This document shows, one piece after another, positions 1 through 10,541 of a stretch of DNA of 64,000 bases. How positions within the stretch are numbered: position 1 is the first letter of the stretch; every line of letters begins with the position of its first letter. The DNA lies in assembly GCA_964017195.1 (NCBI GenBank), contig CAXHKT010000121.1, positions 1 to 64,000 of the forward strand, in the 5' to 3' direction. The stretch comes from Siderastrea radians. Its lineage: Eukaryota > Cnidaria > Anthozoa > Scleractinia > Rhizangiidae. The notes under the pieces were generated by a model, which saw only the letters and a program-made list of their open reading frames with translations, had not been told where the DNA came from and did no database searches. A program made the position numbers and the translations under genes.

Positions 1-436
1 CAAACCCTTTGGGACCATCCGACAAAAATTCCTTTTGTGCAAAAGTACTAAGAAATCGCGATATGCCAGATCCTTAGGGAAAAAACCCCATTTTCAGGCA
101 TTCCCAGACCCTAAAAAGCTAATTGCCGCTCTCGGCTGCATGCGCAAAGGTCCCAAATGCATTCAAACCCTTTGGGACCATCCGAAAAAAATTCCTTTTG
201 TGCAAAAGTACAAAGAAATCGCGATATGCCAGATCCTTAGGGAAAAAACCCCATTTTCAGGCATTCCCAGACCCTAAAAAGCTAATTGCCGCTCTCAGCT
301 GCATGCGCAAGGGTCCCAAATGCATTCAAACCCTTTGGGACCATCCGAAAAAAATTCCTTTTGTGCAAAAGTACAAAGAAATCGCGATATGTGAGATCCT
401 TAGGGAAAAAACCCCATTTTGGAGCATTCCCAGAGG
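1..436 (+). repeat. HOR unit U0 (partial, type X)
   Basis: Last 110 bp of M3 (GACAAAAATT, GTACTAAG), then M4 (111-273) and M5 (274-436, GCGCAAGGG). It matches the end of U5, U14 and U19. The rest lies outside the window. Confidence 0.93.
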
Positions 437-1251
437 CTAAAAAAGGTGTTGCACGTGCTCAGGTGCGCTAAAAATGCTCCCCAGAGGCCCCAAAAAATGC
501 AAATCCCTCGGGGCTATCAGAAAAAAAAGTTTATTGTGTAGAAAGTCTGCGATTTTGTCCATAAGGTGGATATTTCCGTTTTCAGAGGGGTGGGGTGGGT
601 CCCTCAAAAAAGTGCTGATTTTGGTGCAACGGCCCCGGCATAAAAGCACCTCAGATCCCGTTGCGGCACCAAAAAACAATGCATTTGGCGCTATTTTTAT
701 AGAATTTGGCGATACTAAAAAATGCTGCACTTTTTCAGGGCTTGAATTGGTCCCAAAAAGCAGAAAAAAGCTAACTGCCGCTCTCAGCTGCATGCACAAA
801 GGTCCCAAATGCATTCAAACCCTTTGGGACCATCCGAAAAAAATTCCTTTTGTGCAAAAGTACAAAGAAATCGCGATATGCCAGATCCTTAGGGAAAAAA
901 CCCCATTTTCAGGCATTCCCAGACCCTAAAAAGCTAATTGCCGCTCTCGGCTGCATGCGCAAAGGTCCCAAATGCATTCAAACCCTTTGGGACCATCCGA
1001 AAAAAATTCCTTTTGTGCAAAAGTACAAAGAAATCGCGATATGCCAGATCCTTAGGGAAAAAACCCCATTTTCAGGCATTCCCAGACCCTAAAAAGCTAA
1101 TTGCCGCTCTCAGCTGCATGCGCAAAGGTCCCAAATGCATTCAAACCCTTTGGAACCATCCGAAAAAAATTCCTTTTGTGCAAAAGTACAAAGAAATCGC
1201 GATATGTGAGATCCTTAGGGAAAAAACCCCATTTTGGAGCATTCCCAGAGG
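437..1251 (+). repeat. HOR unit U1, 5 monomers (type Y)
   Basis: 815 bp. M3 has the type-Y CTAACTGCC. Private changes are CCCCGGCAT in M2 and TTTGGAACC in M5, the latter breaking the dyad arm. Confidence 0.95.
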
Positions 1252-2392
1252 CTAAAAAAGGTGTTGCACGTGCTCAGGTGCGCTAAAAATGCTCCCCAGA
1301 GGCCCCAAAAAATGCAAATCCCTCGGGGCTATCAGAAAAAAAAGTTTATTGTGTAGAAAGTCTGCGATTTTGTCCATAAGGTGGATATTTCCGTTTTCAG
1401 AGGGGTGGGGTGGGTCCCTCAAAAAAGTGCTGATTTTGGTGCAACGGCCCCAGCATAAAAGCACCTCAGATCCCGTTGCGGCACCAAAAAACAATGCATT
1501 TGGCGCTATTTTTATAGAATTTGGCGATACTAAAAAATGCTGCACTTTTTCAGGGCTTGAATTGGTCCCAAAAAGCAGAAAAAAGCTAATTGCCGCTCTC
1601 AGCTGCATGCACAAAGGTCCCAAATGCATTCAAACCCTTTGGGACCATCCGAAAAAAATTCCTTTTGTGCAAAAGTACAAAGAAATCGCGATATGCCAGA
1701 TCCTTAGGGAAAAAACCCCATTTTCAGACATTCCCAGACCCTAAAAAGCTAATTGCCGCTCTCGGCTGCATGCGCAAAGGTCCCAAATGCATTCAAACCC
1801 TTTGGGACCATCCGAAAAAAATTCCTTTTGTGCAAAAGTACAAAGAAATCGCGATATGCCAGATCCTTAGGGAAAAAACCCCATTTTCAGGCATTCCCAG
1901 ACCCTAAAAAGCTAATTGCCGCTCTCGGCTGCATGCGCAAAGGTCCCAAATGCATTCAAACCCTTTGGGACCATCCGAAAAAAATTCCTTTTGTGCAAAA
2001 GTACAAAGAAATCGCGATATGCCAGATCCTTAGGGAAAAAACCCCATTTTCAGGCATTCCCAGACCCTAAAAAGCTAATTGCCGCTCTCAGCTGCATGCG
2101 CAAAGGTCCCAAATGCATTCAAACCCTTTGGGACCATCCGAAAAAAATTCCTTTTGTGCAAAAGTACAAAGAAATCGCGATATGCCAGATCCTTAGGGAA
2201 AAAACCCCATTTTCAGGCATTCCAAGACCCTAAAAAGCTAATTGCCGCTCTCAGCTGCATGCGCAAAGGTCCCAAATGCATTCAAACCCTTTGGGACCAT
2301 CCGAAAAAGATTCCTTTTGTGCAAAAGTACAAAGAAATCGCGATATGTGAGATCCTTAGGGAAAAAACCCCATTTTGGAGCATTCCCAGAGG
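1252..2392 (+). repeat. HOR unit U2, 7 monomers
   Basis: 1141 bp (7 x 163): M1-M2-M3-M4-M4-M4 variant-M5. The third M4 reads CAGCTGC and ends CATTCCAAGAC. M3 has TTCAGACATT; M5 has GAAAAAGATT, shared with U3. Confidence 0.94.
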
Positions 2393-3370
2393 CTAAAAAA
2401 GGTGTTGCACGTGCTCAGGTGCGCTAAAAATGCTCCCCAGAGGCCCCAAAAAATGCAAATCCCTCGGGGCTATCAGAAAAAAAAGTTTATTGTGTAGAAA
2501 GTCTGCGATTTTGTCCATAAGGTGGATATTTCCGTTTTCAGAGGGGTGGGGTGGGTCCCTCAAAAAAGTGCTGATTTTGGTGCAACGGCCCCAGCATAAA
2601 AGCACCTCAGATCCCGTTGCGGCACCAAAAAACAATGCATTTGGCGCTATTTTTATAGAATTTGGCGATACTAAAAAATGCTGCACTTTTTCAGGGCTTG
2701 AATTGGTCCCAAAAAGCAGAAAAAAGCTAATTGCCGCTCTCAGCTGCATGCACAAAGGTCCCAAATGCATTCAAACCCTTTGGGACTATCCGAAAAAAAT
2801 TCCTTTTGTGCAAAAGTACAATGAAATCGCGATATGCCAGATCCTTAGGGAAAAAACCCCATTTTCAGGCATTCCCAGACCCTAAAAAGCTAATTGCCGC
2901 TCTCGGCTGCATGCGCAAAGGTCCCAAATGCATTCAAACCCTTTGGGACCATCCGAAAAAAATTCCTTTTGTGCAAAAGTACAAAGAAATCGCGATATGC
3001 CAGATCCTTAGGGAAAAAACCCCATTTTCAGGCATTCCCAGACCCTAAAAAGCTAATTGCCGCTCTCAGCTGCATGCGCAAAGGTCCCAAATGCATTCAA
3101 ACCCTTTGGGACCATCCGAAAAAGATTCCTTTTGTGCAAAAGTACAAAGAAATCGCGATATGCCAGATCCTTAGGGAAAAAACCCCATTTTCAGGCATTC
3201 CCAGACCCTAAAAAGCTAATTGCCGCTCTCAGCTGCATGCGCAAAGGTCCCAAATGCATTCAAGTCCTTTGGGACCATCCGAAAAAGATTCCTTTTGTGC
3301 AAAAGTACAAAGAAATCGCGATATGTGAGATCCTTAGGGAAAAAACCCCATTTTGGAGCATTCCCAGAGG
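2393..3370 (+). repeat. HOR unit U3, 6 monomers
   Basis: 978 bp: M1-M2-M3-M4-M4 variant (CAGCTGC)-M5. Private changes are GGGACTATCC and ACAATGAAAT in M3 and CAAGTCCTTT in M5. GAAAAAGATT occurs in the last two monomers, linking it to U2. Confidence 0.94.
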
Positions 3371-4348
3371 CTAAAAAAGGTGTTGCACGTGCTCAGGTGC
3401 GCTAAAAATGCTCCCCAGAGGCCCCAAAAAATGCAAATCCCTCGGGGCTATCAGAAAAAAAAGTTTATTGTGTAGAAAGTCTGCGATTTTGTCCATAAGG
3501 TGGATATTTCCGTTTTCAGAGGGGTGGGGTGGGTCCCTCAAAAAAGTGCTGATTTTGGTGCAACGGCCCCAGCATAAAAGCACCTCAGATCCCGTTGCGG
3601 CACCAAAAAACAATGCATTTGGCGCTATTTTTATAGAATTTGGCGATACTAAAAAATGCTGCACTTTTTCAGGGCTTGAATTGGTCCCAAAAAGCAGAAA
3701 AAAGCTAATTGCCGCTCTCAGCTGCATGCACAAAGGTCCCAAATGCATTCAAACCCTTTGGGACCATCCGAAAAAAATTCCTTTTGTGCAAAAGTACAAA
3801 GAAATCGCGATATGCCAGATCCTTAGGGAAAAAACCCCATTTTCAGGCATTCCCAGACCCTAAAAAGCTAATTGCCGCTCTCGGCTGCATGCGCAAAGGT
3901 ACCAAATGCATTCAAACCCTTTGGGACCATCCGAAAAAAATTCCTTTTGTGCAAAAGTACAAAGAAATCGCGATATGCCAGATCCTTAGGGAAAAAACCC
4001 CATTTTCAGGCATTCCCAGACCCTAAAAAGCTAATTGCCGCTCTCGGCTGCATGCGCAAAGGTCCCAAATGCATTCAAACCCTTTGGGACCATCCGAAAA
4101 AAATTCCTTTTGTGCAAAAGTACAAAGAAATCGCGATATGCCAGATCCTTAGGGAAAAAACCCCATTTTCAGGCATTCCCAGACCCTAAAAAGCTAATTG
4201 CCGCTCTCAGCTGCATGCGCAAAGGTCCCAAATGCATTCAAACCCTTTGGGACCATCCGAAAAAAATTCCTTTTGTGCAAAAGTACAAGGAAATCGCGAT
4301 ATGTGAGATCCTTAGGGAAAAAACCCCATTTTGGAGCATTCCCAGAGG
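3371..4348 (+). repeat. HOR unit U4, 6 monomers
   Basis: 978 bp: M1-M2-M3-M4-M4-M5. The first M4 has private AGGTACCAAA, breaking the dyad; M5 has GTACAAGG. Confidence 0.94.
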
Positions 4349-5164
4349 CTAAAAAAGGTGTTGCACGTGCTCAGGTGCGCTAAAAATGCTCCCCAGAGGC
4401 CCCAAAAAATGCAAATCCCTCGGGGCTATCAGAAAAAAAAGTTTATTGTGTAGAAAGTCTGCGATTTTGTCCATAAGGGGGATATTTCCGTTTTCAGAGG
4501 GGTGGGGTGGGTCCCTCAAAAAAGTGCTGATTTTGGTGCAACGGCCCCAGCATAAAAGCACCTCAGATCCCGTTGCGGCACCAAAAAACAATGCATTTGG
4601 CGCTATTTTTATAGAATTTGGCGATACTAAAAAATGCTGCACTTTTTCAGGGCTTGAATTGGTCCCAAAAAGCAGAAAAAAGCTAATTGCTCCTCTCAGC
4701 TGCATGCGCAAAGGTCCCAAATGCATTCAAACCCTTTGGGACCATCCGACAAAAATTCCTTTTTGTGCAAAAGTACTAAGAAATCGCGATATGCCAGATC
4801 CTTAGGGAAAAAACCCCATTTTCAGGCATTCCCAGACCCTAAAAAGCTAATTGCCGCTCTCGGCTGCATGCGCAAAGGTCCCAAATGCATTCAAACCCTT
4901 TGGGACCATCCGAAAAAAATTCCTTTTGTGCAAAAGTACAAAGAAATCGCGATATGCCAGATCCTTAGGGAAAAAACCCCATTTTCAGGCATTCCCAGAC
5001 CCTAAAAAGCTAATTGCCGCTCTCAGCTGCATGCGCAAGGGTCCCAAATGCATTCAAACCCTTTGGGACCATCCGAAAAAAATTCCTTTTGTGCAAAAGT
5101 ACAAAGAAATCGCGATATGTGAGATCCTTAGGGAAAAAACCCCATTTTGGAGCATTCCCAGAGG
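4349..5164 (+). repeat. HOR unit U5, 5 monomers (type X)
   Basis: 816 bp. M1 has AAGGGGGAT; M3 has TTGCTCCTCTC, GACAAAAATT, GTACTAAG and an extra T in CCTTTTTGTGC, the source of the added base. M5 has GCGCAAGGG. Confidence 0.95.
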
Positions 5165-5979
5165 CTAAAAAAGGTGTTGCACGTGCTCAGGTGCGCTAAA
5201 AATGCTCCCCAGAGGCCCCAAAAAATGCAAATCCCTCGGGGCTATCAGAAAAAAAAGTTTATTGTGTAGAAAGTCTGCGATTTTGTCCATAAGGTGGATA
5301 TTTCCGTTTTCAGAGGGGTGGGGTGGGTCCCTCAAAAAAGTGCTGATTTTGGTGCAACGGCCCCAGCATAAAAGCACCTCAGATCCCGTTGCGGCACCAA
5401 AAAACAATGCATTTGGCGCTATTTTTATAGAATTTGGCGATACTAAAAAATGCTGCACTTTTTCAGGGCTTGAATTGGTCCCAAAAAGCAGAAAAAAGCT
5501 AACTGCCGCTCTCAGCTGCATGCACAAAGGTCCCAAATGCATTCAAACCCTTTGGGACCATCCGAAAAAAATTCCTTTTGTGCAAAAGTACAAAGAAATC
5601 GCGATATGCCAGATCCTTAGGGAAAAAACCCCATTTTCAGGCATTCCCAGACCCTAAAAAGCTAATTGCCGCTCTCGGCTGCATGCGCAAAGGTCCCAAA
5701 TGCATTCAAACCCTTTGGGACCATCCGAAAAAAATTCCTTTTGTGCAAAAGTACAAAGAAATCGCGATATGCCAGATCCTTAGGGAAAAAACCCCATTTT
5801 CAGGCATTCCCAGACCCTAAAAAGCTAATTGCCGCTCTCAGCTGCATGCGCAAAGGTCCCAAATGCATTCAAACCCTTTGGGACCATCCGAAAAAAATTC
5901 CTTTTGCGCAAAAGTACAAAGAAATCGCGATATGTGAGATCCTTAGGGAAAAAACCCCATTTTGGAGCATTCCCAGAGG
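5165..5979 (+). repeat. HOR unit U6, 5 monomers (type Y)
   Basis: 815 bp. M3 has CTAACTGCC; M5 has TTTTGCGCAAAAG. Confidence 0.95.
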
Positions 5980-6793
5980 CTAAAAAAGGTGTTGCACGTG
6001 CTCAGGTGCGCTAAAAATGCTCCCCAGAGGCCCCAAAAAATGCAAATCCCTCGGGGCTATCAGAAAAAAAAGTTTATTGTGTAGAAAGTCTGCGATTTTG
6101 TCCATAAGGTGGATATTTCCGTTTTCAGAGGGGTGGGGTGGGTCCCTCAAAAAAGTGCTGATTTTGGTGCAACGGCCCCAGCATAAAAGCACCTCAGATC
6201 CCGTTGCGGCACCAAAAAACAATGCATTTGGCGCTATTTTTATAGAATTTGGCGATACTAAAAAATGCTGCACTTTTTCAGGGCTTGAATTGGTCCCAAA
6301 AAGCAGAAAAAAGCTAATTGCCGCTCTCAGCTGCATGCACAAAGGTCCCAAATGCATTCAAACCCTTTGGGACCATCCGAAAAAAATTCCTTTTGTGCAA
6401 AAGTACAAAGAAATCGCGATATGCCAGATCCTTAGGGAAAAAACCCCATTTTCAGGCATTCCCAGACCCTAAAAAGCTAATTGCCGCTCTCGGCTGCATG
6501 CGCAAAGGTCCCAAATGCATTCAAACCCTTTGGGACCATCCGAAAAAAATTCCTTTTGTGCAAAAGTACAAAGAAATCGCGATATGCCAGATCCTTAGGG
6601 AAAAAACCCCATTTCAGGCATTCCCAGACCCTAAAAAGCTAATTGCCGCTCTCAGCTGCATGCGCAAAGGTCCCAAATGCATTCAAACCCTTTGGGACCA
6701 TCCGAAAAAAATTCCTTTTGTGCAAAAGTACAAAGAAATCGCGATATGTGAGATCCTTAGGGAAAAAACCCCATTTTGGAGCATTCCCAGAGG
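5980..6793 (+). repeat. HOR unit U7, 5 monomers
   Basis: 814 bp because M4 has T3 in CCATTTCAGG. Otherwise close to consensus. Confidence 0.95.
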
Positions 6794-7607
6794 CTAAAAA
6801 AGGTGTTGCACGTGCTCAGGTGCGCTACAAATGCTCCCCAGAGGCCCCAAAAAATGCAAATCCCTCGGGGCTATCAGAAAAAAAAGTTTATTGTGTAGAA
6901 AGTCTGCGATTTTGTCCATAAGGTGGATATTTCCGTTTTCAGAGGGGTGGGGTGGGTCCCTCAAAAAAGTGCTGATTTTGGTGCAACGGCCCCAGCATAA
7001 AAGCACCTCAGATCCCGTTGCGGCACCAAAAAACAATGCATTTGGCGCTATTTTTATAGAATTTGGCGATACTAAAAAATGCTGCACTTTTTCAGGGCTT
7101 GAATTGGTCCCAAAAAGCAGAAAAAAGCTAATTGCCGCTCTCAGCTGCATGCACAAAGGTCCCAAATGCATTCAAACCCTTTGGGACCATCCGAAAAAAA
7201 TTCCTTTTGTGCAAAAGTACAAAGAAATCGCGATATGCCAGATCCTTAGGGAAAAAACCCCATTTTCAGGCATTCACAGACCCTAAAAAGCTAATTGCCG
7301 CTCTCGGCTGCATGCGCAAAGGTCCCAAATGCATTCAAACCCTTTGGGACCATCCGAAAAAAATTCCTTTTGTGCAAAAGTACAAAGAAATCGCGATATG
7401 CCAGATCCTTAGGGAAAAAACCCCATTTCAGGCATTCCCAGACCCTAAAAAGCTAATTGCCGCTCTCAGCTGCATGCGCAAAGGTCCCAAATGCATTCAA
7501 ACCCTTTGGGACCATCCGAAAAAAATTCCTTTTGTGCAAAAGTACAAAGAAATCGCGATATGTGAGATCCTTAGGGAAAAAACCCCATTTTGGAGCATTC
7601 CCAGAGG
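6794..7607 (+). repeat. HOR unit U8, 5 monomers
   Basis: 814 bp, T3 in M4. Private changes are GCTACAAATG in M1 and CATTCACAGAC in M3. Confidence 0.95.
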
Positions 7608-8422
7608 CTAAAAAAGGTGTTGCACGTGCTCAGGTGCGCTAAAAATGCTCCCCAGAGGCCCCAAAAAATGCAAATCCCTCGGGGCTATCAGAAAAAAAGT
7701 TTATTGTGTAGAAAGTCTGCGATTTTGTCCATAAGGTGGATATTTCCGTTTTCAGAGGGGTGGGGTGGGTCCCTCAAAAAAGTGCTGATTTTGGTGCAAC
7801 GGCCCCAGCATAAAAGCACCTCAGATCCCGTTGCGGCGCCAAAAAACAATGCATTTGGCGCTATTTTTATAGAATTTGGCGATACTAAAAAATGCTGCAC
7901 TTTTTCAGGGCTTGAATTGGTCCCAAAAAGCAGAAAAAAGCTAATTGCCGCTCTCAGCTGCATGCACAAAGGTCCCAAATGCATTCAAACCCTTTGGGAC
8001 CATCCGAAAAAAATTCCTTTTGTGCAAAAGTACAAAGAAATCGCGATATGCCAGATCCTTAGGGAAAAAACCCCATTTTCAGGCATTCCCAGACCCTAAA
8101 AAGCTAATTGCCGCTCTCGGCTGCATGCGCAAAGGTCCCAAATGCATTCAAACCCTTTGGGACCATCCGAAAAAAATTCCTTTTGTGCAAAAGTACAAAG
8201 AAATCGCGATATGCCAGATCCTTAGGGAAAAAACCCCATTTTCAGGCATTCCCAGACCCTAAAAAGCTAATTGCCGCTCTCAGCTGCATGCGCAAAGGTC
8301 CCAAATTTATTCAAACCCTTTGGGACCATCCGAAAAAAATTCCTTTTGTGCAAAAGTACAAAGAAATCGCGATATGTGAGATCCTTAGGGAAAAAACCCC
8401 ATTTATGGAGCATTCCCAGAGG
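7608..8422 (+). repeat. HOR unit U9, 5 monomers (A-like)
   Basis: 815 bp. A7 in M1 and GCGGCGCC in M2 are shared with U24. M5 has AAATTTATTC and a private inserted A in CATTTATGGAG. Confidence 0.95.
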
Positions 8423-9237
8423 CTAAAAAAGGTGTTGCACGTGCTCAGGTGCGCTAAAAATGCTCCCCAGAGGCCCCAAAAAATGCAAATCCCTCGGGGC
8501 TATCAGAAAAAAAAGTTTATTGTGTAGAAAGTCTGCGATTTTGTCCATAAGGTGGATATTTCCGTTTTCAGAGGGGTGGGGTGGGTCCCTCAAAAAAGTG
8601 CTGATTTTGGTGCAACGGCCCCAGCATAAAAGCACCTCAGATCCCGTTGCGGCACCAAAAAACAATGCATTTGGCGCTATTTTTATAGAATTTGGCGATA
8701 CTAAAAAATGCTGCACTTTTTCAGGGCTTGAATTGGTCCCAAAAAGCAGAAAAAAGCTAATTGCCGCTCTCAGCTGCATGCACAAAGGTCCCAAATGCAT
8801 TCAAACCCTTTGGGACCATCCGAAAAAAATTCCTTTTGTGCAAAAGTACAAAGAAATCGCGATATGCCAGATCCTTAGGGAAAAAACCCCATTTTCAGGC
8901 ATTCCCAGACCCTAAAAAGCTAATTGCCGCTCTCGGCTGCATGCGCAAAGGTCCCAAATGCATTCAAACCCTTTGGGACCATCCGAAAAAAATTCCTTTT
9001 GTGCAAAAGTACAAAGAAATCGCGATATGCCAGATCCTTAGGGAAAAAACCCCATTTTCAGGCATTCCCAGACCCTAAAAAGCTAATTGCCGCTCTCAGC
9101 TGCATGCGCAAAGGTCCCAAATGCATTCAAACCCTTTGGGACCATCCGAAAAAAATTCCTTTTGTGCAAAAGTACAAGGAAATCGCGATATGTGAGATCC
9201 TTAGGGAAAAAACCCCATTTTGGAGCATTCCCAGAGG
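8423..9237 (+). repeat. HOR unit U10, 5 monomers
   Basis: 815 bp, consensus except GTACAAGG in M5. Its M5 is the left end of the 4399-bp tandem duplication. Confidence 0.95.
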
Positions 9238-10052
9238 CTAAAAAAGGTGTTGCACGTGCTCAGGTGCGCTAAAAATGCTCCCCAGAGGCCCCAAAAAATG
9301 CAAATCCCTCGGGGCTATCAGAAAAAAAAGTTTATTGTGTAGAAAGTCTGCGATTTTGTCCATAAGGTGGATATTTCCGTTTTCAGAGGGATAGGGTGGG
9401 TCCCTCAAAAAAGTGCTGATTTTGGTGCAACGGCCCCAGCATAAAAGCACCTCAGATCCCGTTGCGGCACCAAAAAACAATGCATTTGGCGCTATTTTTA
9501 TAGAATTTGGCGATACTAAAAAATGCTGCACTTTTTCAGGGCTTGAATTGGTCCCAAAAAGCAGAAAAAAGCTAATTGCCGCTCTCAGCTGCATGCACAA
9601 AGGTCCCAAATGCATTCAAACCCTTTGGGACCATCCGAAAAAAATTCCTTTTGTGCAAAAGTACAAAGAAATCGCGATATGCCAGATCCTTAGGGAAAAA
9701 ACCCCATTTTCAGGCATTCCCAGACCCTAAAAAGCTAATTGCCGCTCTCGGCTGCATGCGCAAAGGTCCCAAATGCATTCAAACCCTTTGGGACCATCCG
9801 AAAAAAATTCCTTTTGTGCAAAAGTACAAAGAAATCGCGATATGCCAGATCCTTAGGGAAAAAACCCCATTTTCAGGCATTCCCAGACTCTAAAAAGCTA
9901 ATTGCTGCTCTCAGCTGCATGCGCAAAGGTCCCAAATGCATTCAAACCCCTTGGGACCATCCGAAAAAAATTCCTTTTGTGCAAAAGTACAAAGAAATCG
10001 CGATATGTGAGATCCTTAGGGAAAAAACCCCATTTTGGAGCATTCCCAGAGG
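9238..10052 (+). repeat. HOR unit U11, 5 monomers (type H)
   Basis: 815 bp. M1 has GAGGGATAGGG, M4 ends CAGACTCT, M5 has CCCCTTGGG and private TTGCTGCTC (T at 9906). Copy 1 of U16. Confidence 0.95.
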
Positions 10053-10066
10053 CTAAAAAAGGTGTT

Positions 10067-10074
10067 GCACGTGC
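10067..10074. other. GCACGTGC palindrome (CACGTG core), once per HOR
   Basis: The 8-bp palindrome lies about 15 bp into M1. CACGTG is the core bound by bHLH and plant G-box bZIP factors and is related to the yeast CDEI element. A function here is speculation. It is lost (GCGCGTGC) in U59 and U61. Confidence 0.6.
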
Positions 10075-10102
10075 TCAGGTGCGCTAAAAATGCTCCCCAG
10101 AG

Positions 10103-10130
10103 GCCCCAAAAAATGCAAATCCCTCGGGGC
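10103..10130. other. Short 5-bp inverted repeat in M1 at the position of the M3-M5 dyad
   Basis: GCCCC (10103-10107) and GGGGC (10126-10130) pair around an 18-nt loop. By alignment this is the diverged counterpart of the 9-bp dyad in the sister monomers. In U42, U62, U65 and U68 the adjacent loop changes from CAAATCCCTC to CAAATCAATC, leaving the arms intact. Confidence 0.7.
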
Positions 10131-10202
10131 TATCAGAAAAAAAAGTTTATTGTGTAGAAAGTCTGCGATTTTGTCCATAAGGTGGATATTTCCGTTTTCA
10201 GA

Positions 10203-10215
10203 GGGGTGGGGTGGG
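10203..10215 (+). other. G-rich run with three tracts (G4-T-G4-T-G3) at the end of M1
   Basis: The run is followed by TCCCTC. Only three tracts of three or more G are present, one short of a canonical intramolecular G-quadruplex. Substitution variants are GAGGGATAGGG (U11, U16) and GAGGGATGGGG (U22, U27, U57). Confidence 0.75.
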
Positions 10216-10378
10216 TCCCTCAAAAAAGTGCTGATTTTGGTGCAACGGCCCCAGCATAAAAGCACCTCAGATCCCGTTGCGGCACCAAAAAACAATGCAT
10301 TTGGCGCTATTTTTATAGAATTTGGCGATACTAAAAAATGCTGCACTTTTTCAGGGCTTGAATTGGTCCCAAAAAGCA
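10216..10378 (+). repeat. Monomer M2 (reference copy, in U12): second diverged monomer
   Basis: M2 is present exactly once in every complete unit. Relatedness to M3-M5 is weak but visible: an ATGCAT site, a GCGATA block and a TTTTTCAGGGCTT block correspond to ATGCAT, GCGATA and TTTTCAGGCATT. It holds a long imperfect inverted repeat around a 25-nt loop and an AT-rich CTATTTTTATAG. It is the least variable monomer in the window: I saw only a handful of substitutions (for example GCGGCGCC in U9 and U24, ATCCCATTGC in U22, TTTAGCGAT in U75). Confidence 0.9.
10235..10290. other. 14-bp imperfect inverted repeat in M2
   Basis: The left arm, 10235-10248, runs TTTTGGTGCAACGG. The right arm is CCGTTG at 10274-10279 followed, after a 3-nt bulge (CGG, 10280-10282), by CACCAAAA at 10283-10290. 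All 14 arm bases pair, around a 25-nt loop. It occurs once per HOR. The bulge becomes CGGCG-like context in U9 and U24 (GCGGCGCC) without a matching change in the left arm. Confidence 0.88.
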
Positions 10379-10541
10379 GAAAAAAGCTAATTGCCGCTCT
10401 CAGCTGCATGCACAAAGGTCCCAAATGCATTCAAACCCTTTGGGACCATCCGAAAAAAATTCCTTTTGTGCAAAAGTACAAAGAAATCGCGATATGCCAG
10501 ATCCTTAGGGAAAAAACCCCATTTTCAGGCATTCCCAGACC
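10379..10541 (+). repeat. Monomer M3 (reference copy, in U12): first of the sister monomers
   Basis: M3 begins GAAAAAAGCTAATTGCC and is told from M4 by CAGCTGCATGCACAAAGG, with A where M4 and M5 have G in ATGCGC. The rest is almost identical to M4, ending TTTTCAGGCATTCCCAGAC. In the X and F unit types M3 instead carries ATGCGC and GACAAAAATT. Confidence 0.93.

Larger units (their letters stand above)
10053..10215 (+). repeat. Monomer M1 (reference copy, in U12): diverged monomer opening each HOR
   Basis: M1 is present exactly once in every complete unit. It keeps the 163-bp length but differs widely from M3-M5. The middle is clearly related to them: AGGCCCC, CAAATCCCTCGGGGC and an A8 run followed by TT match AGGTCCC, CAAACCCTTTGGGACC and A7-TT in M4, shifted by about 10 bp. 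It carries the CACGTG palindrome near its start and a G-rich run at its end. The A8 run is shortened to A7 in eleven units (U9, U24, U29, U30, U32, U35, U40, U44, U47, U52, U72). Confidence 0.93.

Noticed and set aside
437..814. Recurrent 125-codon minus-strand and 151-codon plus-strand open frames over M1-M2 in nearly every unit
   Set aside because: They overlap on opposite strands, recur only because the DNA repeats, and are shortened or shifted by the A8-to-A7 change in eleven units without any sign of constraint. No start context, domain or codon pattern supports coding.
10203..10215. Canonical G-quadruplex
   Set aside because: Only three tracts of three or more G are present; a fourth is missing.
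10306..10317. CTATTTTTATAG in M2 as a MADS-box or TATA element
   Set aside because: It is 12 bp and does not match the MEF2 or CArG consensus exactly, and no transcription unit lies next to it.
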